A stretch of 64,000 nucleotides of DNA from the NCBI RefSeq assembly GCF_001458595.1, contig NZ_LN890328.1, positions 405,790-469,789 of the forward strand, written 5' to 3'. Position 1 is the first letter of the stretch; the number at the start of each line of letters is the position of its first letter. Below, piece after piece: positions 17,493-26,623 of the stretch. The position numbers and the translations under genes are program-made. The notes beneath the pieces are model-generated. The model ran no database searches. It saw nothing but the letters and a program-made list of their open reading frames with translations, and had not been told where the DNA came from. The stretch comes from Clostridium neonatale. GTDB lineage: Bacteria > Bacillota > Clostridia > Clostridiales > Clostridiaceae.

Positions 17493-18509
17493 ATGAGTAA
17501 AGAGTATTTAATGTTTATTGACGAGAGAGGATGCTATAGTAATAGTGACGGAAATAATTTTTCTATGGTGGGAGTAATATTTGAACGTGATTATTGCACT
17601 AATTTATCTGCTGTAGATAGTGAGCTTGCCGATAAGCTAAAAGGGTTTAAGAAGCAAATAATAAATAAGGATGGGGCTAATGACATAAGAATAAATAACA
17701 TAACAGAAACAGAAAACGTTTTCTTGGCCGAGGCTAGTGAAATATTAGGTAAGACAATATCAGTATTACCAAAATTTTTAAAGAATTTAAAGTTCTCAAT
17801 TGTATCAACTTCTATAAAGCAGGATAGATTTCGGTCAAAGGATTTATATGAATTGGCTGTTAACAATTTAATAAAAAGATTTTATTCCTTCATTATTACT
17901 AAAAAAGCAAAATGCGGAGGGATTATAGTACAAAGCAGGCATGATGAAAAAGACTATATTATGCCACAAAAGTTTTTTAACATATATAATGAAAGAAAAA
18001 CTAATTTTTATATGCATGAAGATATAAATAAAAAAATTAACAAATTTATGATTTGTGAAGTGTATAATAAAGAGTATAAATATGCATTAGAAGTTTCAGA
18101 TACAATAAATAATTTACTTTTAAGCATATTAGGCTCAAAAGATGAGTACAATTTTTATATTGAATATGATTATATGAATAAAATATTAAACATAATCAAG
18201 GAAAAAATATATAGAGAAGAAATTGATTTATTAAATGATAATACCCAGAAATATATTCAAAATGCATTGGATAAATACACTAAGGAATCAGAAAAATTGA
18301 AATATGAATTATCATTAAAAAATAGAAACATAGTAGAGAGAGATAAGGAAATTGTTGAGTTAACAGAAGAAATAAACATATTAAAGCAACAGTTACAGAC
18401 TGCTATAATTAATAGAAAGAGTGAAAGTATAATATTTGATATTCTTTCGCAAGTTGATGTTAAGATTAAAGGAATTGAAAAACAGGTTTTAGTTAATGCA
18501 AAGAATTAA
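17493..18509 (+). CDS. DUF3800-type protein with C-terminal coiled coil
   Basis: The N-terminus (EYLMFIDERGCYS) matches the FxDESG-like opening of DUF3800 proteins, a family with a predicted RNase H-like fold. Here the usual Ser is Arg. Acidic residues in ALEVSDTINNLLLS and FYIEYDY could complete such a site (inference). From about residue 255 to 315 the sequence is a heptad-rich coiled coil (ESEKLKYELSLKNRNI, EIVELTEEINILKQQL). 338 residues. GGAGAGGG precedes the ATG. The gene is alone between two terminators. DUF3800 genes often travel with mobile or defence DNA, but nothing nearby supports that here. Confidence 0.65.
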   Translation: MSKEYLMFIDERGCYSNSDGNNFSMVGVIFERDYCTNLSAVDSELADKLKGFKKQIINKDGANDIRINNITETENVFLAEASEILGKTISVLPKFLKNLKFSIVSTSIKQDRFRSKDLYELAVNNLIKRFYSFIITKKAKCGGIIVQSRHDEKDYIMPQKFFNIYNERKTNFYMHEDINKKINKFMICEVYNKEYKYALEVSDTINNLLLSILGSKDEYNFYIEYDYMNKILNIIKEKIYREEIDLLNDNTQKYIQNALDKYTKESEKLKYELSLKNRNIVERDKEIVELTEEINILKQQLQTAIINRKSESIIFDILSQVDVKIKGIEKQVLVNAKN

Positions 18510-18518
18510 TTTCTATCT

Positions 18519-18559
18519 AGATAGCTTGGATTTAAGATGATTCCGGGCTATCTTTTTTA
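18519..18559 (+). terminator. Terminator after the DUF3800 gene
   Basis: AGATAGC pairs with GCTATCT across a 21-base loop and is followed by T6. The stem is short. Confidence 0.55.
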
Positions 18560-18671
18560 TAAAAGTCAATTATAAAATATCTATTTTAAATTTGTGAAAA
18601 AATGCTTATACTAAAATTAAGTGTTAATAAAAACAAAAAAATAAGATATTCAAATAAACGGAGGAATAAAG

Positions 18672-19580
18672 ATGAAAAAAATATCATTTATAGGTACAGG
18701 GGTCATGGGAAGGTCTATGATAAAAAATCTTATGAAAGATGGATATGATGTTACTATATATAATAGAACGAAAGATAAGGCCTTAGAGTTGATTGAAATG
18801 GGAGCATTATGGAAAGATAGTATAAAAGAATGTGTAAAAGATACTGATATCATAATAACAATTATTGGATACCCTAAAGATGTAGAGGAAGTTTATTTTG
18901 GAAGTGAAGGAATTTTAGAAAATATAAAAGAAGGAACTGTTGTTATAGATATGACAACAACAAGTCCTACTCTTTCAATAAAAATATACGAAGAAGCTAA
19001 GAAGAGAAAAATATATGCATTGGATGCTCCAGTATCTGGTGGCGATGTTGGTGCTAAAAATGGTACATTATCAATTATGGTTGGTGGTGATAAAGAGGTA
19101 TTTGAAGAAAATAAAAGTATATTTGAATCTATGGGAACAAATATAATATATGAAGGAAAAGCAGGCAGTGGGCAACATACTAAAATGGCAAACCAAATAG
19201 CAATAGCAGGTGCTGTGTCAGGTGTGTGTGAAGCAATAGCATATGGGAAAGCTCAAGGATTAGATACTAAATTAATGTTAGATAGTATTTCTGAAGGTGC
19301 TGCAGGAAGCTGGCAAATGAAGAATATGGGTTCACGTATGTTAGAAGGAGACTTTAATCCAGGGTTTTATATAAAGCATTTTATAAAAGATATGCACATT
19401 GCAAAAGAGGAATATGAATCTGCACACATAGCAAAAGAGATATGTAGTGATGTATTTGAAAATAATAAAAATAGAAGTAAGCTGGAAATGCTTGATATAG
19501 TATTGAAGATGTATGAGCAGCTAAGTGAAGATGGGATGGATGACCTTGGCACACAGGCACTTCTTAAATACTATTTATAG
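18672..19580 (+). CDS. NAD(P)-dependent beta-hydroxyacid dehydrogenase (3-hydroxyisobutyrate dehydrogenase family)
   Basis: The Rossmann motif FIGTGVMGRSMIKNLMKDGY opens the protein. The substrate-binding motif is APVSGGDVGAKNGTLSIMVGG, and the catalytic lysine segment is GSGQHTKMANQIAIAG. At 302 residues it is complete. The family reduces or oxidises small 3-hydroxy acids such as 3-hydroxyisobutyrate, tartronate semialdehyde or succinate semialdehyde; the substrate cannot be fixed from sequence alone. GGAGG stands before the ATG. The gene is monocistronic. Confidence 0.88.
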   Translation: MKKISFIGTGVMGRSMIKNLMKDGYDVTIYNRTKDKALELIEMGALWKDSIKECVKDTDIIITIIGYPKDVEEVYFGSEGILENIKEGTVVIDMTTTSPTLSIKIYEEAKKRKIYALDAPVSGGDVGAKNGTLSIMVGGDKEVFEENKSIFESMGTNIIYEGKAGSGQHTKMANQIAIAGAVSGVCEAIAYGKAQGLDTKLMLDSISEGAAGSWQMKNMGSRMLEGDFNPGFYIKHFIKDMHIAKEEYESAHIAKEICSDVFENNKNRSKLEMLDIVLKMYEQLSEDGMDDLGTQALLKYYL

Positions 19581-19679
19581 GAATGATAAATCATACTAAT
19601 GTATGATTATAAAAATAGAAATAAGGAATAATTAAAAGAGTATGTATTTATTAATAATATGTTCAAAGGATGTGAATAT

Positions 19680-20159
19680 ATGAAAAAAATAGCTTTAGGG
19701 GGAGGATGCTTCTGGGGTGTGGAAAAGTTTTTTTCTAAAATACCTGGAGTTGTAGAAACTGAAGTAGGATATGTAAATGGAAATATAGAAAGTCCAACAT
19801 ATGAGATGGTATGCACAGGAAATACTGATTTCGTAGAAATATGCTTAGTAAAATTTGATGAAAAAGTAATATCACTAACAGAACTATTAGATAAATTTTG
19901 GAAAATAATAGATCCTACAATTATTAATAAACAGGGAAATGATGTTGGAACACAATATAGAAGTGGAATTTATTATTTTGATGAAGAAGATTTAAAGGAT
20001 ATTATAATAAGTAAAAGAAAAATGGATTCATTTTACAAAAATTTAGTGGTGACAGAAGTGAAGCCAGTAAAGAACTATTATAAAGCGGAAGAATATCATC
20101 AGAAGTATTTAAAGAAAAATCCAAATGGATATTGCCATATACCTGATTATATTAAATAG
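19680..20159 (+). CDS. msrA: Peptide methionine-S-sulfoxide reductase
   Basis: Repairs oxidised methionine in proteins. The catalytic motif [12 protein letters not shown] is at residues 8-19; [13 protein letters not shown] and [16 protein letters not shown] are also typical. An ATG at 19659 is in frame, but AAAGGA at 19665-19670 is spaced for ATG 19680, giving 159 residues. No msrB domain is attached. The fairly short C-terminus carries one Cys (NGYCHIPD) that may be the resolving residue. Confidence 0.93.
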   Translation: MKKIALGGGCFWGVEKFFSKIPGVVETEVGYVNGNIESPTYEMVCTGNTDFVEICLVKFDEKVISLTELLDKFWKIIDPTIINKQGNDVGTQYRSGIYYFDEEDLKDIIISKRKMDSFYKNLVVTEVKPVKNYYKAEEYHQKYLKKNPNGYCHIPDYIK

Positions 20160-20259
20160 AAGAATAAAAAGTTAGCATCGCTTTTTTACTTACAGTTAAA
20201 TACTATTAAGTGAAATAAATTTAATTATTAGTTAAAAATTTCATAAAATGAAAAGTATT

Positions 20260-20302
20260 AAATACTATGTTATTGATTTTTTCAAAGCATAGTATTTTTT
20301 TG
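20260..20302 (+). terminator. Terminator between msrA and the cysteine desulfurase gene
   Basis: AAATACTATG pairs with CATAGTATTT and is followed by T5. Confidence 0.65.
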
Positions 20303-20442
20303 TGGTGGGTGATTATAATAAAAAGTACTTTAAGTATAATTCTTTTTTTGCTATAATAAAAAATGCTAAAGCATAGTAAGTTTATAAGAATAATATATAT
20401 ATTAGCAGTTTAGGTACAATATCAATTAGAAAGAAGGATAAT

Positions 20443-21597
20443 ATGGAAGTTTATTTTGATAATAGTTCTACTACAAAAATGTATGATAATGTTATAGAAG
20501 AAGTAGTAACAGGTATGAAAGAGTATTATGGAAATCCTTCATCACTTCATAACTTAGGATTAAAGAGTGAAAGAAAATTAAAAGAGTGTAGAAGTGTAAT
20601 TTCAGAGATAATAAATGCTGAAGCAAATGAGGTCCATTTTAATTCGGGTGGAAGCGAAGGAAATAATTTAATACTTAAAGGTGTATTAAAATCTGGAAGT
20701 CACCTTATAACAACTCCATTTGAGCATGCTTCTATTTTAAATACATTAAAAAAGCTAGAAGAAGATAATGTTAAAATTACATTTTTAAAAATTGACAAAG
20801 ATGGAAGAGTTGATTTAGAACATCTTAAAGAATCTATAACAAAAGACACGGCACTTGTATCAATTATGCATGTAAACAATGAAATAGGAACTATTCAGGA
20901 TATAGAGTCCATTGGGAATATAATAAAAAGTAACAGCAGCAGAGCAAAGTTCCATGTAGATGCTGTACAAAGCTTTGGAAAATTAAAAATTGATGTTAAA
21001 AAGATGAATATCGACTTTTTAAGTGCAAGTGCACATAAATTTCATGGTCCTAAAGGATGCGGATTTACATATATAAAAAAAACAAATAATATAAACCCTC
21101 TAATTAATGGAGGATCACAAGAATTTGGATTTAGAGCAGGAACACAAAATATTGCTGCTATAATGGGAATGGCTAAAGCAGCAGAAATAGTTAATAAAAA
21201 TATGAAAAATAACTATCAAAAAGTATTTGACATTAAACAAAGATTTATAGAAAAGCTTAATGATATAGAAGATATAACTATAAATAGCTTAAATAATGAT
21301 TACTTTTCACCATATATATTAAATGTTTCTTTTAAAGGTATCAAAGGAGAAGTTTTACTTCACTTTTTAGAGGAAAAAGGAATTTATATATCAACTGGAT
21401 CAGCATGTTCATCAAAAGAACGTGAAAAAATAGGGGGAAGCTATGTATTAAAATCTATTAATTTAGATAGAGATGAAATACTTGGTGGAATTAGATTTTC
21501 TTTTTCAGATGATAATAATATAGAAGAAGTTGACTATGTTATTGAAGAATTAAAAAATGGTTTGGTGTTCTTAAGAATACTTAATAAAATAAGGTAA
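20443..21597 (+). CDS. Cysteine desulfurase (NifS/IscS class)
   Basis: PLP enzyme that removes sulfur from cysteine. MEVYFDNSSTTKMYDNV is the typical N-terminus. The PLP lysine is in LSASAHKFHGPKGCGF, and the persulfide-forming Cys is in STGSACSSKERE. 384 residues. It lies 49 bases before thiI, as in Bacillus subtilis nifZ-thiI, which suggests a dedicated sulfur donor for tRNA thiolation rather than the general iron-sulfur enzyme (inference). Confidence 0.93.
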   Translation: MEVYFDNSSTTKMYDNVIEEVVTGMKEYYGNPSSLHNLGLKSERKLKECRSVISEIINAEANEVHFNSGGSEGNNLILKGVLKSGSHLITTPFEHASILNTLKKLEEDNVKITFLKIDKDGRVDLEHLKESITKDTALVSIMHVNNEIGTIQDIESIGNIIKSNSSRAKFHVDAVQSFGKLKIDVKKMNIDFLSASAHKFHGPKGCGFTYIKKTNNINPLINGGSQEFGFRAGTQNIAAIMGMAKAAEIVNKNMKNNYQKVFDIKQRFIEKLNDIEDITINSLNNDYFSPYILNVSFKGIKGEVLLHFLEEKGIYISTGSACSSKEREKIGGSYVLKSINLDRDEILGGIRFSFSDDNNIEEVDYVIEELKNGLVFLRILNKIR

Positions 21598-21646
21598 ATC
21601 ATTTGGAAGTAAAATATTTATAACTAAATGAATTTAGGAGGAAAAT

Positions 21647-22804
21647 ATGAAAGAATTAATATTAGTAAAATATGCACCTGAAATATTTTTAAAAGGATTA
21701 AATAGAGGTAAATTTGAAAAGAAATTAAGAGATAATATATGCAAGAAGCTTGAAAATATAAAAGTTGAATTTATTCATGATAGTGGAAGATACTTTATCA
21801 AAACAGATGAAATTGAAGAAAGTGTAAAGAGAATATCGAAAGTATTTGGTATTTTAGAAGTATGTGTTGTTAAAGAAGTAAGCATAGATTTAGATGAGAT
21901 AAAGGCAGTTTCATTAGATAAAATAAAGAAATGTGAAGGAAAAACATTTAAAGTAAAAACTAATAGAGCAAATAAAAACTTTGAAATGAATTCTATGGAA
22001 GTTTCTAGAACGGTTGGCGGATATATATTAGCAAATTATGAAAAAGATTTAAACGTTGATGTTAAAAATCCAGATATTTTAATTAATATTGAGATAAGAA
22101 ACAATTATGCATATATATGGTCAAATTCAGATATAACAGAAGGTGCAGCTGGATTGCCATATGGAATGAATGGAAGCACAATGCTAATGCTTTCTGGAGG
22201 AATTGATTCACCTGTAGCTGGATATCTTATGGCAAGAAGAGGTGTTGAAGTAAGCTGCGTTTATTACCATAGTCATCCTTATACTTCAGAAAGAGCAAAA
22301 GATAAGGTTAAAGATTTAGCTAAGATATTATCTACATATACTGAAAGAATTAATTTATATATTGTGCCATTTACAGATATTCAAATGAGTATAATAAAAA
22401 ATTGTAGAGAAGATGAATTAACAATTATAATGAGAAGATTCATGATGAGAGTAGCTTGTAAATTAGCTGAAAAATATAATATAGATTCAGTAACTACAGG
22501 AGAAAGTATAGGTCAAGTTGCAAGTCAAACTATGGATGGTCTTATAGTAAGTGACAATTGTGCAGATAGACCAGCATTTAGACCACTTATTGCAATGGAT
22601 AAAACTGATATAATGGATATATCGAGAAAAATAGGAACATATGAAACATCTATTTTACCTTATGAGGATTGTTGTACTATATTTGTTCCAAAACATCCTA
22701 AAACTAATCCAAAACTTGAGCCGATCATAAAGCAAGAAGAAAATTTAGATATAGATGAATTAGTTAATGTTGCAATTGATAATATGGAAATTGTAACATA
22801 TTAA
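21647..22804 (+). CDS. thiI: tRNA sulfurtransferase ThiI
   Basis: Makes 4-thiouridine at position 8 of tRNA. A THUMP domain occupies about residues 60-165. The adenylation PP-loop is MLMLSGGIDSPVAGYLM. The C-terminal DCCTIFVPKHPKTNP segment is shared with the family. 385 residues, without the C-terminal rhodanese domain of the E. coli protein. This is normal for Firmicutes, where the partner desulfurase acts directly. GGAGG precedes the ATG. Confidence 0.95.
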   Translation: MKELILVKYAPEIFLKGLNRGKFEKKLRDNICKKLENIKVEFIHDSGRYFIKTDEIEESVKRISKVFGILEVCVVKEVSIDLDEIKAVSLDKIKKCEGKTFKVKTNRANKNFEMNSMEVSRTVGGYILANYEKDLNVDVKNPDILINIEIRNNYAYIWSNSDITEGAAGLPYGMNGSTMLMLSGGIDSPVAGYLMARRGVEVSCVYYHSHPYTSERAKDKVKDLAKILSTYTERINLYIVPFTDIQMSIIKNCREDELTIIMRRFMMRVACKLAEKYNIDSVTTGESIGQVASQTMDGLIVSDNCADRPAFRPLIAMDKTDIMDISRKIGTYETSILPYEDCCTIFVPKHPKTNPKLEPIIKQEENLDIDELVNVAIDNMEIVTY

Positions 22805-22807
22805 AAT

Positions 22808-22851
22808 GAGACTGTTTATAATGAATATTAAATCATTATAAACAGTCTTTT
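22808..22851. terminator. Terminator after thiI
   Basis: Perfect 15-bp stem (GACTGTTTATAATGA with TCATTATAAACAGTC), 8-base loop, then T4. Confidence 0.85.
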
Positions 22852-22932
22852 CTATGTATTGTAAGGTATATTAAAATATATTGTAAAGAATGTGAATTAA
22901 AAGAATGATTATAAAATTAAAGGAGAAATAAA

Positions 22933-23189
22933 ATGAATTATATTGATACTAATATTAAGAATGTAAGATTTAAAAAAACAACAAAAGAAGATGCAAAAAT
23001 AATTTTAGAGTTAATTAAAGAGTTGGCTACATATGAAAAATGTGAAAGATTTTAGTGGTATGCCTAGATTGGAATAAATCTTCTCTTAATTTCTATAGTA
23101 GCTTAGGAGAAAAGATTAAAAAACAGTGGGTTATTCATAGATTAGATAAAGAAGGAATAGAAAGACTCAATGAAGATGAAGTTAAATAA
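22933..23189 (+). pseudogene. Broken GNAT acetyltransferase gene with its middle deleted
   Basis: A ribosome site (AAAGGAG) and ATG at 22933 start a frame that reads FKKTTKEDAKIILELIKELA, the classic opening of a GNAT N-acetyltransferase of the spermidine/diamine type. It stops at TAG 23053. In another frame from 23055 the sequence VVCLDWNKSSLNFYSSLGEK...HRLDKEGIERL is the matching C-terminus. The central acetyl-CoA-binding part, roughly 75 residues, is missing. This is an internal deletion with a frameshift, so no active enzyme can be made. The terminator downstream is still intact. Confidence 0.85.
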
Positions 23190-23193
23190 TTAT

Positions 23194-23242
23194 AAGGAGT
23201 AATGTATGAAAGTTTATATTAATCATACACCACTCCTTTTTT
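23194..23242 (+). terminator. Terminator after the acetyltransferase pseudogene
   Basis: AAGGAGT...TGTATGA pairs with TCATACA...ACTCCTT and is followed by T4-5. Confidence 0.7.
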
Positions 23243-23316
23243 AAATGAATTACTTTTGAACAAATTATATATTTAGAAGTTAGAAAATGAAATAAGAAGA
23301 AAATATTTTGAAGTGA

Positions 23317-23345
23317 TTGACAATATTGCTAGAATAAGATATTAT
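23317..23345 (+). promoter_or_regulatory. Sigma-A promoter of the histidine operon
   Basis: A perfect TTGACA (23317-23322), a 17-base spacer and TATTAT (23340-23345). Transcription should start near 23352, about 60 bases before hisZ. Confidence 0.75.
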
Positions 23346-23357
23346 TATTATTATAGC

Positions 23358-23381
23358 ATCAATTTAGCACGCTAAATTGAT
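23358..23381. promoter_or_regulatory. Perfect dyad at the his transcription start, probable repressor operator
   Basis: ATCAATTTAGC and its exact inverse GCTAAATTGAT are separated by AC. The site lies at about +6 to +29 of the predicted his transcript, where a bound repressor would block initiation. No T-box or His leader peptide is visible. A HisR-type regulator is my guess at the binder. Confidence 0.6.
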
Positions 23382-23412
23382 AAATTAATAAATGATTGTA
23401 GGTGGGGTAACA

Positions 23413-24558
23413 ATGGGGCAAAGAAATGTTCTTCCAGAAGGAACAAGAGATTTAATATTAAATGAATGTATTGTTAAAAAACAATTAGAAAGAGATATAG
23501 ATGAACTTTTTAATAAGTGGGGATATAAAGAAGTTATTACTCCTACTGTAGAATATTATGAAACTTTCAATCATAATTCTAATACCCTTAGAGAAGAAGA
23601 TATGTATAAGTTCTTTGATAATAAGGGGCGTATTTTAGTTCTTAGACCTGATATGACAGTTCCAATAGCAAGAGTTGTAGAAACTAAACTTAAAGATACA
23701 GACTTACCAATAAAGCTTAGATATAATTCTAATATATTTAGAGTTCATAAAAGCCTTGGGGGAAAAAGAAATGAATATACCGATATTGGGGTAGAACTCA
23801 TAGGACTTAGTGAAAAAGAATCCGACTTAGAAATACTTGTTTTAGCATTAGAGGGATTAAAGAAATTAGGATTAAAAGATTTTAAACTTGAAATTGGTAA
23901 TATAGGTTTTTTTAATGGTGCATTTGTTAATACAGATATAGATGAAGAGTGCAAAAGTAAAATAGCTAAATTTATTGATGAGAAGAATTTAAAAAGTTTA
24001 GAGGAATACTTAGAAGATTTAAATATTGAAAATGAATATAAAGTATTTTTCAATAAGCTTCCATGGATGTTTGGAGATAAATCAATATTAGAAAAAGCGA
24101 AAGAATTAGCATTTAATGATTCTATAAAAGAAAATTTAGATTATTTAGAAAGAATATATTTAGATCTAGAAAAATTAGGTTATGGAGATAATGTAACTTT
24201 TGATTTAGGAATGATACCAAGGCTTAATTATTATACTGGAATTATTTTTAAAGGGTATGTTGATGGTGTGGGTACTACTGTACTAAGAGGCGGTAGATAT
24301 AATAATTTAATAAAACCACATAAAGATTATTTACCAGCGGTAGGATTTTCTATTGATATAAATTCAGTTATACCAATTGTAGATGTAAATGATATTCTTA
24401 AATATGAGTATGAAGCTTATAAAATATTTTATAGTGAAAAAAATAAAATAGAAGCAATTAAAAAAAGCCAGGAACTCAGAAATCAAGGATATATAGTAGA
24501 ATTAATGCCAAAAGAAGATCTAGAAGAAGTTAAGATAATTAAGGAAGGGGTCAAATAG
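23413..24558 (+). CDS. hisZ: ATP phosphoribosyltransferase regulatory subunit
   Basis: Paralogue of histidyl-tRNA synthetase that forms a complex with short HisG and confers histidine feedback. NVLPEGTRDLILNE and the class II motif 2 region (LRYNSNIFRVHKSLGGKRNE) show its origin. It lacks a C-terminal anticodon-binding domain, unlike true HisRS. The frame opens at 23392. AGGTGGGG is placed for ATG 23413, giving 381 residues. First gene of the his operon, directly followed by hisG. Confidence 0.93.
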   Translation: MGQRNVLPEGTRDLILNECIVKKQLERDIDELFNKWGYKEVITPTVEYYETFNHNSNTLREEDMYKFFDNKGRILVLRPDMTVPIARVVETKLKDTDLPIKLRYNSNIFRVHKSLGGKRNEYTDIGVELIGLSEKESDLEILVLALEGLKKLGLKDFKLEIGNIGFFNGAFVNTDIDEECKSKIAKFIDEKNLKSLEEYLEDLNIENEYKVFFNKLPWMFGDKSILEKAKELAFNDSIKENLDYLERIYLDLEKLGYGDNVTFDLGMIPRLNYYTGIIFKGYVDGVGTTVLRGGRYNNLIKPHKDYLPAVGFSIDINSVIPIVDVNDILKYEYEAYKIFYSEKNKIEAIKKSQELRNQGYIVELMPKEDLEEVKIIKEGVK

Positions 24559-24562
24559 TATT

Positions 24563-25192
24563 ATGAGTATAAGTATAGCACTTACTAAGGGCAGATTGGA
24601 AGAGGAAAGCATTAAGTTATTAGATAAAGCACATTATGACCCATCAGAATTAAAGAATAAAGGAAGAAAGCTTGTATTTAAAGATAAGAGCGCAGATATT
24701 AACTATTTCTTGGTTAAATCAGCTGATTCAATAACTTATGTTGAACATGGGGTTGCTGATATTGGAGTTGTAGGTAAGGATACAATATTAGAAAGTGATA
24801 CTAATTGCTATGAGGTATTAGATTTGGGATTTGGAAAGTGTGGCTTTATTGTAGCATCTCTCCCAGAAAATGATATTTATAAAAAAGTTGGACATGTTAA
24901 GATTGGAAGTAAATATCCTAAAGTTGCAAAAGATTATTTTAAAGACAAAGGCATGGATGTTGAAGTTATTAAAATTGAAGGCTCAGTGGAGTTAGCACCA
25001 ATACTTGGCTTGTGTGATGGAATAGTAGATATAATGGAGACTGGTACAACGCTTAGAGAAAATGGCTTAATAGTACTAGATAGAATTTGTGATATAAGTG
25101 CAAGAATGATAGTTAATAAAGCAAGTTTTAAAATGAAGCAAAAAGAAATTGGGGAATTTATAGAAAAAATTAAAAAAGTTATTGATAAGTAA
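24563..25192 (+). CDS. hisG: ATP phosphoribosyltransferase, short form
   Basis: First committed enzyme of histidine synthesis. SIALTKGRLEEESIKLL opens the protein, and GVADIGVVGKD and DIMETGTTLRENGL are typical. At 209 residues it lacks the C-terminal regulatory domain of long HisG, so it must rely on HisZ encoded four bases upstream. The 144-base gap to hisD is A/T-rich; a TTGACA at 25194 has no well-spaced -10. Confidence 0.95.
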   Translation: MSISIALTKGRLEEESIKLLDKAHYDPSELKNKGRKLVFKDKSADINYFLVKSADSITYVEHGVADIGVVGKDTILESDTNCYEVLDLGFGKCGFIVASLPENDIYKKVGHVKIGSKYPKVAKDYFKDKGMDVEVIKIEGSVELAPILGLCDGIVDIMETGTTLRENGLIVLDRICDISARMIVNKASFKMKQKEIGEFIEKIKKVIDK

Positions 25193-25336
25193 TTGACAAA
25201 ATTCGCAGAGTATTCATAATTATAATTAATATATTAATTGATTTTGCTCAAATAAGTTGATATATTAATACTAATATGTATATATATTTAATAATCGGTT
25301 AATATGTAAATTTATGTTAGAGGGGGCTACTACTAA

Positions 25337-26623
25337 ATGCTAAGCTTAATGGAAATTAATGAAAGCAATAAAGAAAAGTTGATTAATGAATTAAAAGAAA
25401 GAGTGGAAGACGCAGATAGCAGTGTAATTGAAAGTGTAAGAAACATTTTATCAAAAGTTAAGAGTGACGGGGATGAAGCTTTATTTGAATTAACAAAAAC
25501 TTTTGACAAAGTTGAACTTACTAATTTGCAAATTTCATCAGATGAAATTGAAAGGTGCTTTGATAAGGTAGAAGATGAGTTTATTGAAGCCTTAAAAGAA
25601 GCAAAAATTAACATTGAAAATTATCATATGAAACAAAAGAAAACTGGCTATATTATGACAGAAGAAAATGGAATTTATTTAGGGCAAAGGGTTCTCCCAC
25701 TTGAGAAAGTTGGGGTTTATGTACCAGGGGGAACTGCGGCTTATCCATCTTCTGTTTTAATGAACGTAATACCCGCAAAGGTTGCGGGAGTAGAAGAAAT
25801 AATAATGGTTACACCACCAGATAAGGATGGAGGAATTAATCCATATATAGGTGTAGCAGCTAAAATTGCTGGTATAAATAAGATATATAAAGTCGGTGGA
25901 GCACAAGCTGTTGCAGCTTTAGCATATGGAACAGAAAGTATACCAAGAGTTGACAAGATAGTTGGACCAGGAAATATATTTGTAGCGACTGCTAAAAAAT
26001 TAGTTTTTGGACAAGTAGATATAGACATGATTGCAGGACCAAGTGAAATTCTTGTTATTGCTGATGAAAAATCAAATCCAGTTCATGTTGCAGCGGATTT
26101 AATGTCACAAGCAGAACATGATAAGTTAGCATCATCTATACTTATAACAACATCTAAAAAATTGTATGAAGAAGTTGAGGCGGAACTCGATAAACAGGCT
26201 AAAACATTAGAAAGAGAAGAAATAATAAGAACATCTTTAAAAGATTTTGGAAAAGCTATAATTTGTAAAACACTAGAAGAATGTATTGAAATATCAAATT
26301 GCATTGCACCAGAGCATCTAGAGCTTATGGTTGATGAACCAATGTCGTATTTAGGATTAGTTAAACATGCTGGATCAGTATTTTTAGGAAGATATTGCCC
26401 AGAGCCAATAGGGGATTATTTTGGAGGCACAAATCATGTTTTACCTACAAGTGGTACAGCAAGATTTTTTTCACCTTTATCTGTTGACAGTTTTGTAAAA
26501 AAATCATCATTTATATATTATTCAAAAGAAGCTATTCTAGAAAATGGCAATAAGATAATAACTCTTGCAAACAAAGAAGGATTAACAGCCCATGCAAACT
26601 CAGTTAAAGTGAGGTTAAAGTAA
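25337..26623 (+). CDS. hisD: Histidinol dehydrogenase
   Basis: Zinc- and NAD-dependent two-step oxidation of histidinol to histidine. [48 protein letters not shown] and [12 protein letters not shown] are family signatures. The zinc ligands and the His pair lie in DLMSQAEHD and [12 protein letters not shown]. 428 residues. GAGGGGG precedes the ATG. The stop codon overlaps the hisC start by one base. Confidence 0.95.
   Translation: MLSLMEINESNKEKLINELKERVEDADSSVIESVRNILSKVKSDGDEALFELTKTFDKVELTNLQISSDEIERCFDKVEDEFIEALKEAKINIENYHMKQKKTGYIMTEENGIYLGQRVLPLEKVGVYVPGGTAAYPSSVLMNVIPAKVAGVEEIIMVTPPDKDGGINPYIGVAAKIAGINKIYKVGGAQAVAALAYGTESIPRVDKIVGPGNIFVATAKKLVFGQVDIDMIAGPSEILVIADEKSNPVHVAADLMSQAEHDKLASSILITTSKKLYEEVEAELDKQAKTLEREEIIRTSLKDFGKAIICKTLEECIEISNCIAPEHLELMVDEPMSYLGLVKHAGSVFLGRYCPEPIGDYFGGTNHVLPTSGTARFFSPLSVDSFVKKSSFIYYSKEAILENGNKIITLANKEGLTAHANSVKVRLK

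Noticed and set aside
23244..23412. T-box or histidine leader peptide before hisZ
   Set aside because: No AGGGTGGNACCGCG-like T-box motif, no specifier hairpin and no run of His codons; a promoter plus dyad explains the region better.
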